Made by a program: the position numbers and the translations under genes
Notes under the pieces: generated by a model
Seen by the model: the letters and a program-made list of their open reading frames with translations, nothing else
What the model was told of the DNA's origin: nothing
Database searches by the model: none
In this document: in pieces, positions 36,310-45,182 of the stretch
How the letters are laid out: every line of letters starts with the position of its first letter
Numbering within the stretch: position 1 is the first letter of the stretch
NCBI GenBank assembly: GCA_015075445.1
Contig: JABTUJ010000003.1
Location: forward strand, 62,001 to 126,000
Origin: Verrucomicrobiales bacterium
GTDB lineage: Bacteria > Verrucomicrobiota > Verrucomicrobiia > Limisphaerales > J093
Reading direction: 5' to 3'
DNA: 64,000 nt

Positions 36310-37859
36310 ACGCATCGAAGCGAAACCCGGGGGGCTGGATCTTGATCGTGGATGATGTGCCGGCGAATCTGAGCCTGCTGGTGGACACGCTCGAGGCCGC
36401 GGGGCACCGGGTGGTGGCGGCACCCAGCGGGGAAGTGGCCTTGCAGATCGCGGCGGAGGCCTGCCCGGACGTGGTCCTGATGGATGTGATGATGCCGGGG
36501 ATGGACGGGTTCGAGACCTGCCGCCGGCTGAAGGAGATCGAGGCGCTGCGGGAGGTTCCCGTCCTCTTCATCACGGCGCGGGATGAGCCCCAAGACGTCG
36601 AGGCGGGGTTTGAGGCGGGCGGGGTGGATTACATCGCCAAGCCGTTTCGGCTGGAAGAGGTCGTGTTGCGGGTGGAAACGCATCTGCGCTTGCGCCAACT
36701 GACGCGGGACTTGCGCGACAAGAATGCGGCGTTGGAGGCCGAGATCGAGCGGCGGAATCGGGCGGAGCGCGAACGTGACGCCTCGAACGCCCGCCTGCGG
36801 GTGTTGCGGCAGCAGGACGCCGAGCGTTGGGGGATTTCGGGACTGGTAGGGCAGAGCCGGACGTTCCGCCAACTCCTCGATACGATCAGCAAGGCGGCCG
36901 GGTTCGAGGCCTCGCCGGTGCTGATCCTGGGGGAGAGCGGGACGGGCAAGGAGTTGTTGGCGCGCGCCATTCACGACACCAGCGCGCACCGCGAAGGGCC
37001 GTTTGTGCCGGTGAATTGCTCGGCGATTCCGGGGGAGTTGGCGGAGTCGCTGTTGTTCGGTCACGTGAAGGGGGCTTTCACCGGGGCCATGGCCGAACGT
37101 CCCGGGTATTTCGAGTTGGCGGATGGCGGCACCCTCTTCTTGGACGAGATCAGCGAGCTCCCCCCGGCGCTCCAGCCCAAGTTCCTGCGGGCGCTTGAGG
37201 AAGGCGAGGTCCGGCCGGTGGGGGCGAGTCATGGCCGTGCCGTCCGGACGAGCATCATCGCCGCGAGCAACGCCAACTTCGCAGAGCGGATTGCCCAGGG
37301 GCGATTCCGACCCGATCTCTACTTTCGCCTGGCGCGGTTCACGGTCGAGGTGCCGTCGCTGCGGGATCGGCGGGAGGACATCCCGCTGTTGGCGCATCAC
37401 TTTGTCCAGGTCTTCGCTCGCGAGATGAATCTGCCGCCGCCGCCGATCTCGAACACGGCGTTGCAGGCGCTGGTCCGCCACGAGTACCCCGGCAATGTGC
37501 GGGAGTTGAAGAACCTGATCGAACGCGCCCTGATGGAGAGCGAAGGCGGCGAGTTGCGCCCCGAACACCTCCGCTTCTTCGGAATCCCGGTGCTGCCGTC
37601 GGGTCCAAACTGCCTCACGCCGGGTCCCGGAATGGCGGTCGGGGCGTCGTCCGCGTCTGATCTTCCGGCGAGCGGTGGATCCGAGGAGGCCCGGGTCCTG
37701 GGCTATGTGCGTGCGCATGGCGTGATCACGAACACGCTGGTGCGCGAGGTGTTGGGCGTCGACCGGAACCATGCCAGCTACATGCTGCACAAGCTGAGTG
37801 AGCAAGGCCTGCTGGTGGGCGAGGGCCAGGGGCGCTGGGTGCGGTATCGGCTGCCGTGA
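36306..37859 (+). CDS. Sigma-54-dependent response regulator with C-terminal winged helix
   Basis: 517 residues from an ATG overlapping the kinase stop. An N-terminal receiver (ILIVDDVPANLSLLVDTLEA; phospho-acceptor Asp60 in LMDVMMPGMDG; Lys in YIAKPF) is joined by a coiled coil (about 130-175) to a sigma-54 AAA+ domain: Walker A GESGTGKE (about 210), the sigma-54 loop GAFTGA (about 257), Walker B TLFLDEISELP and the R-finger region FRPDLYFRLARF. The usual Fis-type HTH is missing. Instead residues 455-517 look like a winged helix (LGYVRAHGVITNTLVREVLG, then HASYMLHKLSEQGLLVGEGQ). It should activate sigma-54 promoters on phosphorylation by the upstream kinase. Confidence 0.92.
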   Translation: MNASKRNPGGWILIVDDVPANLSLLVDTLEAAGHRVVAAPSGEVALQIAAEACPDVVLMDVMMPGMDGFETCRRLKEIEALREVPVLFITARDEPQDVEAGFEAGGVDYIAKPFRLEEVVLRVETHLRLRQLTRDLRDKNAALEAEIERRNRAERERDASNARLRVLRQQDAERWGISGLVGQSRTFRQLLDTISKAAGFEASPVLILGESGTGKELLARAIHDTSAHREGPFVPVNCSAIPGELAESLLFGHVKGAFTGAMAERPGYFELADGGTLFLDEISELPPALQPKFLRALEEGEVRPVGASHGRAVRTSIIAASNANFAERIAQGRFRPDLYFRLARFTVEVPSLRDRREDIPLLAHHFVQVFAREMNLPPPPISNTALQALVRHEYPGNVRELKNLIERALMESEGGELRPEHLRFFGIPVLPSGPNCLTPGPGMAVGASSASDLPASGGSEEARVLGYVRAHGVITNTLVREVLGVDRNHASYMLHKLSEQGLLVGEGQGRWVRYRLP

Positions 37860-37998
37860 GCCGGGCGGGGTCCGGTTCGGGTTGGTGGGGTGGGGCGACA
37901 CGGTGGGAGGGCGGGGGAAGGGCGTTAAGTATTAAATTAAGGGCTGACCCCTGGGGAACGGACTTGGCAGGACCCACCCTTCACGCTAAAGAGCGCGC

Positions 37999-38925
37999 GT
38001 GGCCGAGGCCCTCGCCAAACCCCTGTCTGCCCGCACGCGTTACTGCGGCGTGCTGGGACACCCCATCCACCACTCGGCTTCGCCCGCGATGCAGAACGCC
38101 GGGCTCGGCGCCCTCGGCCTGGACTGGCGGTACCTCGCCTTCGATGTTCCGCCGGCCGAACTCGGCGTGGCCCTGGCGGGGGCCAAGGCGATGCGCTTCC
38201 TCGGCTTGAACCTTACCGTGCCCCACAAGTTGCTGGCCTTCGATCTCGTGGACGCGCGCGACCCGAGCGCCGAGACCTGGGGCGCCGTGAACACGATTCG
38301 CTGCGAGGTCCAGGCGGCGGATGGGGCCTGGCGCCCTTTGCGGGAGTTCGACGTGCCGCCCGCCGGCCCGATCCGTGCGCAAGGCTTCAACACCGACGCG
38401 GAGGCCCTGGCCCAGGCCCTGCGCGAGGACCTGGGCCTGCCCCTCGCCGGGCAGTCCGTCTTGCTCCTCGGCGCCGGCGGGGCCGGTCGCACGGCGGCGC
38501 TCAAGCTGGCAAGCGAAGGGGTCGCACGGCTGTGGTTGCTGAATCGCACGACCGACAAGGCCGCGGCCGTGGCGCGCGAGATCGAACAGCGTCACCCGAC
38601 GGTGTCGGTCCGGCTGGGTCGCCCCGAGGCGGACGTCGACCTGGTGTTGAACGCGACTTCGCTGGGGCTCAAACCCGAGGACCCGCTGCCGCTCGCACCC
38701 GCGGTTCTCGATCTGCGGCGCGCGACGGCGGTGTATGACATGATTTACCGACCGGCGGAAACCCCGCTGCTGCGCGCGGCCCGCGCCGCCGGGTGCCGGA
38801 CCGCCAACGGCCTCGGCATGCTCTTGTACCAGGGGGCGAAGGCGCTCGAGATCTGGTCGGGACAACCCGCGCCGGTGGTGGCGATGCGGGCGGCGCTGGA
38901 AGCCAACGTGTACGGAGCCCCCTGA
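37999..38925 (+). CDS. aroE: Shikimate dehydrogenase
   Basis: 308 residues starting at GTG 37999. CGVLGHPIHHSASPAMQNAG holds the shikimate-binding 'GhPi.hS.SP.mhNa', LNLTVPHK carries the catalytic Lys, and GFNTDAEAL the distal Asp. The nucleotide site is LLLGAGGAGRTAALKLA followed by LLNRTTDKA, i.e. an NR(T/S) NADP-type loop. The C-terminus has MIYRPAETPLLRAARAAGCR and GLGMLLYQGAKALEIW. It reduces 3-dehydroshikimate in the cytoplasm. Slightly long because of a loop near residue 105. It ends in a TGATG overlap with pilD, so both are probably co-expressed although functionally unrelated. Confidence 0.95.
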   Translation: MAEALAKPLSARTRYCGVLGHPIHHSASPAMQNAGLGALGLDWRYLAFDVPPAELGVALAGAKAMRFLGLNLTVPHKLLAFDLVDARDPSAETWGAVNTIRCEVQAADGAWRPLREFDVPPAGPIRAQGFNTDAEALAQALREDLGLPLAGQSVLLLGAGGAGRTAALKLASEGVARLWLLNRTTDKAAAVAREIEQRHPTVSVRLGRPEADVDLVLNATSLGLKPEDPLPLAPAVLDLRRATAVYDMIYRPAETPLLRAARAAGCRTANGLGMLLYQGAKALEIWSGQPAPVVAMRAALEANVYGAP

Positions 38926-40043
38926 TGCCCGCCCTGTTTGCCGCTCCGCTGTTCGACGCCCAAAGCTGGGGGATGTTGCCGTTCCACTTCTGGACGGTCG
39001 TGTTCGCGGTGGTGGGCGGGATCGTGGGGAGTTTCCTGAACGTCTGCATCTACCGGTTGCCGCGCGGGGAGAGTGTGCTGCGGCCGGGCTCGCATTGTCC
39101 GCACTGCGGGCAGGCCATTCCCTGGCGGTTCAATCTGCCGGTGGTGAGCTGGCTGTGGCTGCGGGGGCGCTGCGCGTTTTGTGGCGGCCCGATAGCGCCG
39201 CGCTATGTGGTGATCGAGGCGGTGACGGCCGGGCTGTTTGCCGTGTGCTGGGTGTGGTTCGGCGAAGCGTCGGCTGGGCTGGCGCTGGTCTATTGCCTGG
39301 TGCTGGCGGGCTTGCTGGCGGCGACGGCGATCGACTGGGAGCACTTCATCATCCCCGACGGGATCACGATGGGAGGGATCGTCGCGGGTTTGGTTTGTTC
39401 GTTTCTGGTGCCGGAACTGCAGCGGGCGGATTCGCCGGTGGCCTCGCTGGGCCGGTCGTTGCTGGGGGCGGCGGTGGGCGGCGGGTTGATCTACGGCGTG
39501 GTGCGGTTCGGGAAGCTCCTGTTCGGCCGGCACGCGATTGGGCTGACGCCCGGGACGAAGGTGATCTTTGCGGAGACGTCGCTGGTGTTGCCGGACCGGG
39601 AGATTCCCTATGAGGAAGTGCTGTACCGGCGGACGGACTGCATCCGGTTACACGCCCGGCAGGTCGAGTTGGTGGATCGGTGTTACGCGAACGTGCGGGT
39701 CGAGGTGACGCGCGCGACCGTTCGCGTGGGCGAAGCGGAGTTTGCTTTTGCGGAGTTGCCGGGGTTTGAGGTGGTGACCGATCGGGTGGTGCTGCCGCGT
39801 GAGGTGATGGGGCAGGGGGACGTGAAGTTCATGGCCGCCATCGGGGCGTTCCTGGGCTGGCAGGCGGTGCTTTTCAGCCTGATGCTGAGCGCGTTCGTGG
39901 GTTCGGCCGTCGGGTTGACGCTGGTGGCGCTCCGACGGCACGCCCGTTCCGCGCCGATGCCCTACGGTCCTTTCCTGGCGATGGGCGCGACGGTGTGGGT
40001 GTTTGCCGGGCCGCAGATTCTGCGGTGGTGGCTCAGGCAATGA
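38925..40043 (+). CDS. pilD: Prepilin peptidase / N-methyltransferase with inserted domain
   Basis: 372 residues, starting one base inside the aroE stop. N-terminal FLNVCIYRLPRGESVLRPGS and the zinc-binding CPHC (58-61) and CAFC (83-86) define the cytoplasmic methyltransferase-type domain. The aspartyl protease residues are Asp137/145 (ATAIDWEHFIIPDGIT) and Asp299 (GQGDVKFMAAIGAFLG). Between the two catalytic halves, residues about 212-291 form an extra beta-rich domain (KVIFAETSLVLPDREIPYEE onward) not present in PilD of Proteobacteria. It cleaves and methylates type IV/type II prepilins at the inner membrane; substrates include the pseudopilins at 29271 and 43202. Confidence 0.93.
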   Translation: MPALFAAPLFDAQSWGMLPFHFWTVVFAVVGGIVGSFLNVCIYRLPRGESVLRPGSHCPHCGQAIPWRFNLPVVSWLWLRGRCAFCGGPIAPRYVVIEAVTAGLFAVCWVWFGEASAGLALVYCLVLAGLLAATAIDWEHFIIPDGITMGGIVAGLVCSFLVPELQRADSPVASLGRSLLGAAVGGGLIYGVVRFGKLLFGRHAIGLTPGTKVIFAETSLVLPDREIPYEEVLYRRTDCIRLHARQVELVDRCYANVRVEVTRATVRVGEAEFAFAELPGFEVVTDRVVLPREVMGQGDVKFMAAIGAFLGWQAVLFSLMLSAFVGSAVGLTLVALRRHARSAPMPYGPFLAMGATVWVFAGPQILRWWLRQ

Positions 40044-41379
40044 AGCTCCAGTCGTAGGGCCGGCGCATCGGGCGTCGGATCATCCGGGCGGCCTCGCGGT
40101 CCTCGAGGATTTCCTCGTGCAGCGGATCCCAGCGGATGGGACGGCCGAGGCGGACGGAGATGGCGCCGAGGTGGGCGACGCTGATCGAGCGGTGTCCGAT
40201 TTCGGCGGTGCAGATCGGGTCTTTGCGGGAGCGCACGCACTCGAAGAAGTTGGCCATGTGATTGTCGCTCTTGTAGAGGCGAACGGCGTTGGCGGGCAAT
40301 GGTTCCTCGATGATCTCCGGCCGGCTGGCCTTGATCTCGCCGCGGTTCACGAACACCCAGCCGTCGCTGCCCAGGAACTGGACGCCGTTCGGTGTCTTCT
40401 GGCGGTCACCCACGACGCTGCGGTCGCTGCCGGTGTTCTCGTCCAGGAGCGACATGGTGACGCCGTTGGCGTAGCGGCACTCGATGCGGTAGCGGGCGGC
40501 GGCGTCGTAGCCGCCCGGGATCATGTCCACCAGAGACTGGCCGTCGAAGTGGGTGGGGCCGGAGAGCTCGGTGCCGTTGCCCCATTGGGCGATGTCGTTG
40601 TGGTGGGCGCCCCAATCGGTCATCTGGCCGCCGCTGTAGCAGTACCACCAGCGGAAGTTCCAATGGGTGTTGTGCCCGTTGTAATCCCAGTCGGGGGCTT
40701 GGCCGTTGTAGTAATCCCAGTTCAGGTGGGCGGGTACAGGCTGCTTGGTGAAGGGGCCTTCGCGCGGGCCGGTGGGCAGGCCGACGATCATGTGCTGGAG
40801 CTTGCCGATGCGACCGTTGCGCACGAGTTCGCAGGCGAGGCGGAAGCGGCCGTCGCTGCGCTGCTGGCTGCCGACCTGGAGGACGCGCTGATGGTGACGG
40901 ACCTCGCGCACCAGACGCCGGCCTTCGTCGACGGTGAGGGTGAGGGGCTTTTCAGTATAGATGTCCTTGCCGGCCCGGACGGCGGCGACGTTGACGAGGG
41001 TGTGCCAGTGATCGGGTGTGCCGTTGATGATCACATGGATGTCGTCGCGTTCGAGGAGCTTGCGGAAATCGGTGTAGTGCTGCTCGGCCGCGAACTGCTT
41101 GCGCGCTTCCTGGGCGTGGTTTTCATCCACGTCGGCCACGGCGATCACCTGGCCGAAATTCTTGGCCCAGTTGCAGTCGCCGCGGCCCTGGCCGCCGCAG
41201 CCGATGAGGCCGATGCCGGGCTTGTCGTTGGCCGAGCGCGGGACGGGTTCGGCGGCGCGGGCGCTGAGGCCTTCGTCGACGAACCAGTGCGGTAATCCGG
41301 CCAGGGCCCCGAGGATGGCGGCGGACTTGACGAAGCGGCGGCGGGAGATCTGGAAGGGCGTGACGTTCATGGGCGTCAT
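40033..41379 (-). CDS. Tat-exported Gfo/Idh/MocA oxidoreductase
   Basis: 448 residues from the ATG at 41379 (a second candidate is 41370). A Tat signal (ISRRRFVKSAAILGALAGLP) opens the protein. The Rossmann motif is GIGLIGCGGQGRGDC, followed by VIAVADVDE, the EKP motif (YTEKPLTLTVDEGRRL) and the C-terminal dehydrogenase fold with aromatic GHNTHWNFRWWYCYSGGQMT and DWGAHHNDIAQW. Family members in this phylum are secreted or cell-envelope sugar oxidoreductases with tightly bound NAD(P), often in glycan pathways. Substrate cannot be told. Its end overlaps the pilD end by 11 bases (convergent). Confidence 0.9.
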   Translation of the reverse strand: MTPMNVTPFQISRRRFVKSAAILGALAGLPHWFVDEGLSARAAEPVPRSANDKPGIGLIGCGGQGRGDCNWAKNFGQVIAVADVDENHAQEARKQFAAEQHYTDFRKLLERDDIHVIINGTPDHWHTLVNVAAVRAGKDIYTEKPLTLTVDEGRRLVREVRHHQRVLQVGSQQRSDGRFRLACELVRNGRIGKLQHMIVGLPTGPREGPFTKQPVPAHLNWDYYNGQAPDWDYNGHNTHWNFRWWYCYSGGQMTDWGAHHNDIAQWGNGTELSGPTHFDGQSLVDMIPGGYDAAARYRIECRYANGVTMSLLDENTGSDRSVVGDRQKTPNGVQFLGSDGWVFVNRGEIKASRPEIIEEPLPANAVRLYKSDNHMANFFECVRSRKDPICTAEIGHRSISVAHLGAISVRLGRPIRWDPLHEEILEDREAARMIRRPMRRPYDWSFIA

Positions 41380-41522
41380 TTCAGACCGGGTTCGGCGGCG
41401 CGTCAATCGGGAACACGGTGTGCGGGAGATGGAGGCGGGGACAAGGGAGGGGAAAGCGGCCTGCTGCTGTTGGACCTGCACAAGGCTCGTGAGCCGGATG
41501 CGGGAAAGGATCAAGGGGGGAC

Positions 41523-41610
41523 GAAGCTCAAAGCGCAAAGTTCAAAGCTCAAAGCTCAAAGTTCAAAGCTCAAAGCGCAAAGTTCAAAGCGCAAAGTTCA
41601 AAGCTCAAGG
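41523..41610. repeat. Period-7 array (CAAAGCT/CAAAGTT/CAAAGCG)
   Basis: Twelve consecutive 7-base units of the form CAAAG followed by CT, TT or CG. It is a sequence variant of the CTTCGAA-type arrays elsewhere, with the same period. Confidence 0.9.
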
Positions 41611-41643
41611 GAAGTTCCAGGATTCCAAGGGGCCTGGCGCGAC

Positions 41644-41892
41644 GCGTGTGGAGTGCGGCGATTTCCAGCGGCGCTTTGCGTTGGCGGGCTCGGGGTTCAC
41701 GAAAAGCGGCGGTCAACCGCACGCACTCCAAACGCTTCGCGACCTTCCCACGGCGGTGGCCGGCGCAAGGCGTGTGGAGTGCGCCGATTTTCAGCGGCGC
41801 TTTGCGTTGGCGGGCTCAGGGTTCACGAAAAGCGGCGGTCAACCGCACGCACTCCAAACGCTTCGCGATTTCCATTACGCCTGGTTGGCGCA
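41644..41892. repeat. Tandem duplication of a 126-bp unit with element B
   Basis: Two copies with period 126, each starting GCGTGTGGAGTGCG, carrying a variant element B (CAGCGGCGCTTTGCG) and closing with CGCACGCACTCCAAACGC. TGGAGTGCG at the start and CGCACTCCA at the end of each unit are inverted repeats, so each unit could fold as a long hairpin. Confidence 0.85.
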
Positions 41893-41948
41893 GCGCGGTC
41901 GTCCGCGGTGAGGGCGGTTCATTTCCGTCTAACCAACAAGCGACACAC

Positions 41949-42953
41949 ATGAAAACGTCTCTGCTGCCCTCATGGTTGGTGGTGGTGGTGCTGGTTCCCG
42001 CGTGGGGAGGCTCCGCCGGTGCATCCGAAGATTCTGCTGCGCCGTCGGCACGGTGGGTTCTGTGCTACACAAGCCGGGATTCGGAGATGTACTACGCTCT
42101 GGCTTTTCCGGACAAGGCTCACGGGTGGATTGTGGGGGATGCCGGCAGGATTCTGCACAGTCGCGACGCCGGCTCGACGTGGGCGGTGCAGCCGAGCCTG
42201 AGCACGAACCGGTTGAAGTGCGTGCAGTTCGTCAGCGCCTCCTTGGGCTGGGCGGCGGGCGAGAACAACACTGTGGTGGGTACGCGGGACGGAGGCGGTA
42301 CGTGGAGCCTGGTCCATCCGCCAGGTGGGCCCTTGCGGAGGACGTTCATGGCCCTGCATTTTGTCGATGAGCAGGAGGGCTGGCTCGGCCACAACCACGG
42401 CGGTCTTGTGCACACGCGGGATGGAGGTCGGACATGGACGGCGCGCGATGGGTTGGCCCGGGAGGCGCTGGTGGCGGTGTGGTTCCTGAATGCGCAGCGG
42501 GGTTGGGCACTGGGCGTTAATGGTGCGTTGCTCCGGACGGAAGACGGTGGTCAGAACTGGGCTTCGCAGCGGCTGTCGACCCAGCCGCATGCAGTGGCCA
42601 GTTTCAGCACGCTCCGCTTTCTCGACGGCTCGCGCGGCTGGTTGGGCACCGATGCCGCGATCAGCTCACGGGCAGGGGAAATGCCGCCGCGGTTCGGCAC
42701 GACGGATGGAGGGCGGACATGGTCGGTGGAGGGGCATTGGCCGGGGACGTCCGTGCGGGCGATCTGGTTCGGGGACGCGCAACTGGGTTGGTGCGCCGAA
42801 ACGGGCGGGCTTTACGCGACGGCGGACGGCGGGCGTTCGTGGGTCAGGGAATTGAACAGCGGAGGTGATCCGGTGGTGGCGATGGTCTTTGCCGACAAGT
42901 CGCGAGGCTGGGCTTTGACGTTCACCGGGGACGTGTATTGCCGGAACGAGTGA
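41949..42953 (+). CDS. Secreted YCF48/BNR-type propeller protein
   Basis: 334 residues with a signal peptide (LPSWLVVVVLVPAWGGSAGA). The mature protein is a series of six or seven repeats of the form 'GWivGdaGrIlhSrDaGsTW' (for example AHGWIVGDAGRILHSRDAGS, LGWAAGENNTVVGTRDGGGT, RGWALGVNGALLRTEDGGQN). These are sialidase-like/BNR Asp boxes forming a propeller as in YCF48. Plant and cyanobacterial YCF48 assists photosystem II, but bacterial relatives like this are exported proteins of unknown role. No catalytic sialidase residues are visible. Confidence 0.82.
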   Translation: MKTSLLPSWLVVVVLVPAWGGSAGASEDSAAPSARWVLCYTSRDSEMYYALAFPDKAHGWIVGDAGRILHSRDAGSTWAVQPSLSTNRLKCVQFVSASLGWAAGENNTVVGTRDGGGTWSLVHPPGGPLRRTFMALHFVDEQEGWLGHNHGGLVHTRDGGRTWTARDGLAREALVAVWFLNAQRGWALGVNGALLRTEDGGQNWASQRLSTQPHAVASFSTLRFLDGSRGWLGTDAAISSRAGEMPPRFGTTDGGRTWSVEGHWPGTSVRAIWFGDAQLGWCAETGGLYATADGGRSWVRELNSGGDPVVAMVFADKSRGWALTFTGDVYCRNE

Positions 42954-42978
42954 GGGGCAGGGTTGCCGGGCGGTCGGG

Positions 42979-43198
42979 TGAGTCTCGTTACCTCGACTCC
43001 TACGGGTTTATGGGGGGGGCGGGGGAGCCGCGCGATGGGGTGAGTCTCGTTACCTCGACTCCTACGGGTTTATGGGGGGGCGAGGGAGCCGCGCGAAGGG
43101 GTGAGTCTCGTTACCTCGACTCCTACGGGTTTATGGGGGCGAGGGAGCCGCGCGAAGGGTGAGTCTCGTCACCGACTCCTACGGGTGGCCGGGGGGCG
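42979..43198. repeat. Four-copy minisatellite, period about 62 bp
   Basis: Units begin TGAGTCTCGTTACCTCGACT at 42979, 43041, 43102 and 43160, each followed by CCTACGGGTTTATGGGGG and GGAGCCGCGCGA. The spacing is 62, 61 and 58 bases and the last copy is shortened and altered. It lies between a secreted-protein gene and the converging pseudopilin gene. Confidence 0.93.
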
Positions 43199-43201
43199 GG
43201 G

Positions 43202-44020
43202 CTAGGGATCCATCTTGTTGGCTTCGGCGGCGTTGACGGACCAGGAGCCGTCGAGCGAATGATCGTTGTTCCAACGCCGATGCCACATCTCGTTGGCGGG
43301 ATTGATGACGTCGTTACGCCGGGGGCTTTCAGCGTGGCCGTCGCAGAACATGACCACGGTGCGGCGGTTGTGGCGGTTGGAAGGCCACTCCGAAGGGGTG
43401 GTGGGGTCGATGTTACCGTCGAAGAGGCCGCGGGTGGGTTTCGCGCTGCTGCCGTCGCCGGGTTTGCTGTCGGCGAGCATGATCATCTCGGTGGGGACCT
43501 TGACGGAGGACTCCTTGACCTCGTACTGCGCGGAGTCCACGTCGCCGCCGAGGCCCTTGTCGGAGAAGGCCGGGAAGGCGCCCCAGTCGTTGTACCCGAT
43601 GGAGAAGAGGGAGGTTTCGCTGATGCCCTGGGGATCGCGGCCGCCGCCGTAGAGGTTGGGGGCGCCGAGGGTCCGGTTGTGGTTGGTGGACCAGCGGCTG
43701 TCGACGCGCGCGGAGGGGCACCAGAACACGTCGCGGTTGGTACCGATCTGAGTGAAGAGGCGGGGGGCCCAGACGTAGCGGAAGCCGCCGATGGCGAAGA
43801 GGCAGCCGGGGTATTTGCCGGCGTCCTGCACGTACATCACGGTGGCGATGCCGAGCTGCCGCATGTTGTTCATGCAGGCGGTCATCTTGGCCTTGCCCTT
43901 GGCGCGGGCCAGGGCGGGCAGCAACATGCCGGCGAGGATGGCGATGATCGCGATCACGACCAGCAGCTCGATCAGGGTGAAGGCCGCCCGGCGGCGGGTG
44001 GGAAGGTGCGCAGCTTTCAT
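43202..44020 (-). CDS. Type II secretion-like pseudopilin
   Basis: 272 residues from the ATG at 44020. [20 protein letters not shown] is the leader and stalk, with cleavage before Phe and Glu at +5. It continues [20 protein letters not shown] and [20 protein letters not shown] as in other verrucomicrobial pseudopilins. The C-terminal half has the DSKPGD and [17 protein letters not shown] block (H-X9-DG). It probably forms part of a secretion pseudopilus or stands alone at the cell surface after PilD processing. No type II secretion genes adjoin it, which is usual for this expanded family. Confidence 0.9.
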   Translation of the reverse strand: MKAAHLPTRRRAAFTLIELLVVIAIIAILAGMLLPALARAKGKAKMTACMNNMRQLGIATVMYVQDAGKYPGCLFAIGGFRYVWAPRLFTQIGTNRDVFWCPSARVDSRWSTNHNRTLGAPNLYGGGRDPQGISETSLFSIGYNDWGAFPAFSDKGLGGDVDSAQYEVKESSVKVPTEMIMLADSKPGDGSSAKPTRGLFDGNIDPTTPSEWPSNRHNRRTVVMFCDGHAESPRRNDVINPANEMWHRRWNNDHSLDGSWSVNAAEANKMDP

Positions 44021-44150
44021 GTCAGTCTTCCGGCGTGTTGCTGGGGCTATTGCTACCCTGTGTTGCGGGTCGCGGCAAGGGGTCTTTGGCCGCACAGGTT
44101 CCGGTGGATTGAAGCTTGCCTCGGCGGGTCGGGGACCGTTTGCTCGGGTC

Positions 44151-45056
44151 ATGAACACACCGCGTGCCGATCTGGCTTCGAACCGTCGTCAGTTCCTTCA
44201 AGTCGCCGCTGCCGGCATGGCCGGTCTGGGTGTCGGGCTGCGGCCTGCCGTGGCGGCCGAGGCGTCCAGCCGTGGCGCGGGCCGGTCCGGGATGCGGCTG
44301 GGGTTGGTGACTTACAACCTGGCCAAGGACTGGGATGTGCCCACGGTGATTCAGAACTGCACCCAGGCCCGGTTCGAGGGGGTGGAGCTGCGCACGACCC
44401 ATGCCCACGGGGTCGAGGTGACGCTGAGCGCCGCCGAGCGCACCGAGGTTCGGCGGCGGTTTGCCGATTCGCCCGTGGAGCTTTTCGGGCTGGGCAGCGC
44501 GTTTGACTACCACACACCGGACGCGGCGAAGCTGCGGCGGGACATCGAGGCCACCAAGGAATACATCGTGCTGGCGCACGATGTCGGGGCATCCGGGGTC
44601 AAGGTCCGGCCCAACGGCCTGCCGAAAGAGGTGCCGGTCGAGCGGACGCTGGAGCAGATCGGGCGGGCCTTGCGCGAGTTGGGGGAGTTCGCGGCGGGGC
44701 ACGGCCAGCAGATCCGGCTCGAGGTGCACGGTGCCGGCACATCGTCGTTGCCCCACATCCGGGCGATCATGGACGTGGCGGATCATCCGAGCGTGGGGGT
44801 GTGCTGGAACTCGAATCAGACCGACCTGGAAGGGGACGGGTTGGATGCCAATTTTGACCGGGTCAAAGAGCGGATCATCGCGGTGCACATGCGCGACCTG
44901 TTCCTGGAGGAATACCCGTGGCGCCGGTTGCTGGCGCGGTTGAACGGGATCGGTTTTCGCGGCTTCTGTCTGGCCGAGATTCCGGAGAGTCGCGATCCGC
45001 TGCGGGTGATGCGGTATTACCGGGCGTTGTGGCTGGCTTACCAGGGCGTGAGTTAG
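44151..45056 (+). CDS. Tat-exported sugar phosphate isomerase/epimerase-like TIM barrel
   Basis: 301 residues. The Tat-type signal [20 protein letters not shown] opens the protein; the mature part is a xylose isomerase-like barrel ([100 protein letters not shown]). The Glu/His/Asp metal ligands of the AP-endonuclease-2 superfamily can be seen in EVHG, CWNSN, VHMRD and LAEI. It likely acts on a sugar or sugar acid outside the cytoplasm. It is divergent from the pseudopilin gene by 130 bases. Confidence 0.87.
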   Translation: MNTPRADLASNRRQFLQVAAAGMAGLGVGLRPAVAAEASSRGAGRSGMRLGLVTYNLAKDWDVPTVIQNCTQARFEGVELRTTHAHGVEVTLSAAERTEVRRRFADSPVELFGLGSAFDYHTPDAAKLRRDIEATKEYIVLAHDVGASGVKVRPNGLPKEVPVERTLEQIGRALRELGEFAAGHGQQIRLEVHGAGTSSLPHIRAIMDVADHPSVGVCWNSNQTDLEGDGLDANFDRVKERIIAVHMRDLFLEEYPWRRLLARLNGIGFRGFCLAEIPESRDPLRVMRYYRALWLAYQGVS

Positions 45057-45182
45057 CGGAGTGCGGCGGCACGGGGGCGAACACGGCACGTGGCGGCGTG
45101 TCCGCGTGTCAGGGACGGCAGCTTCGCTTCACGCGGGCATCTTCGCTCTTGCCAGCCGGAAGGGGGTCGCGCAGGGTTGCCC

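Larger units (their letters stand above)
41380..41948. other. Repeat-filled intergenic region
   Basis: 569 bases with no supported gene: a heptamer array (41523-41610) and a duplicated 126-bp unit containing element B (41644-41892). Confidence 0.6.

Noticed and set aside
37920..37960. AT-rich patch with TTAAGTATTAAATTAAGGGC before aroE
   Set aside because: Resembles scraps seen near REP or transposase remnants, but no repeat partner or gene is present in the window, so nothing can be supported.
40003..41295. 430-codon plus-strand frame opposite the Gfo/Idh gene
   Set aside because: Val/Ala/Gly-rich antisense shadow; the minus-strand gene has all family motifs.
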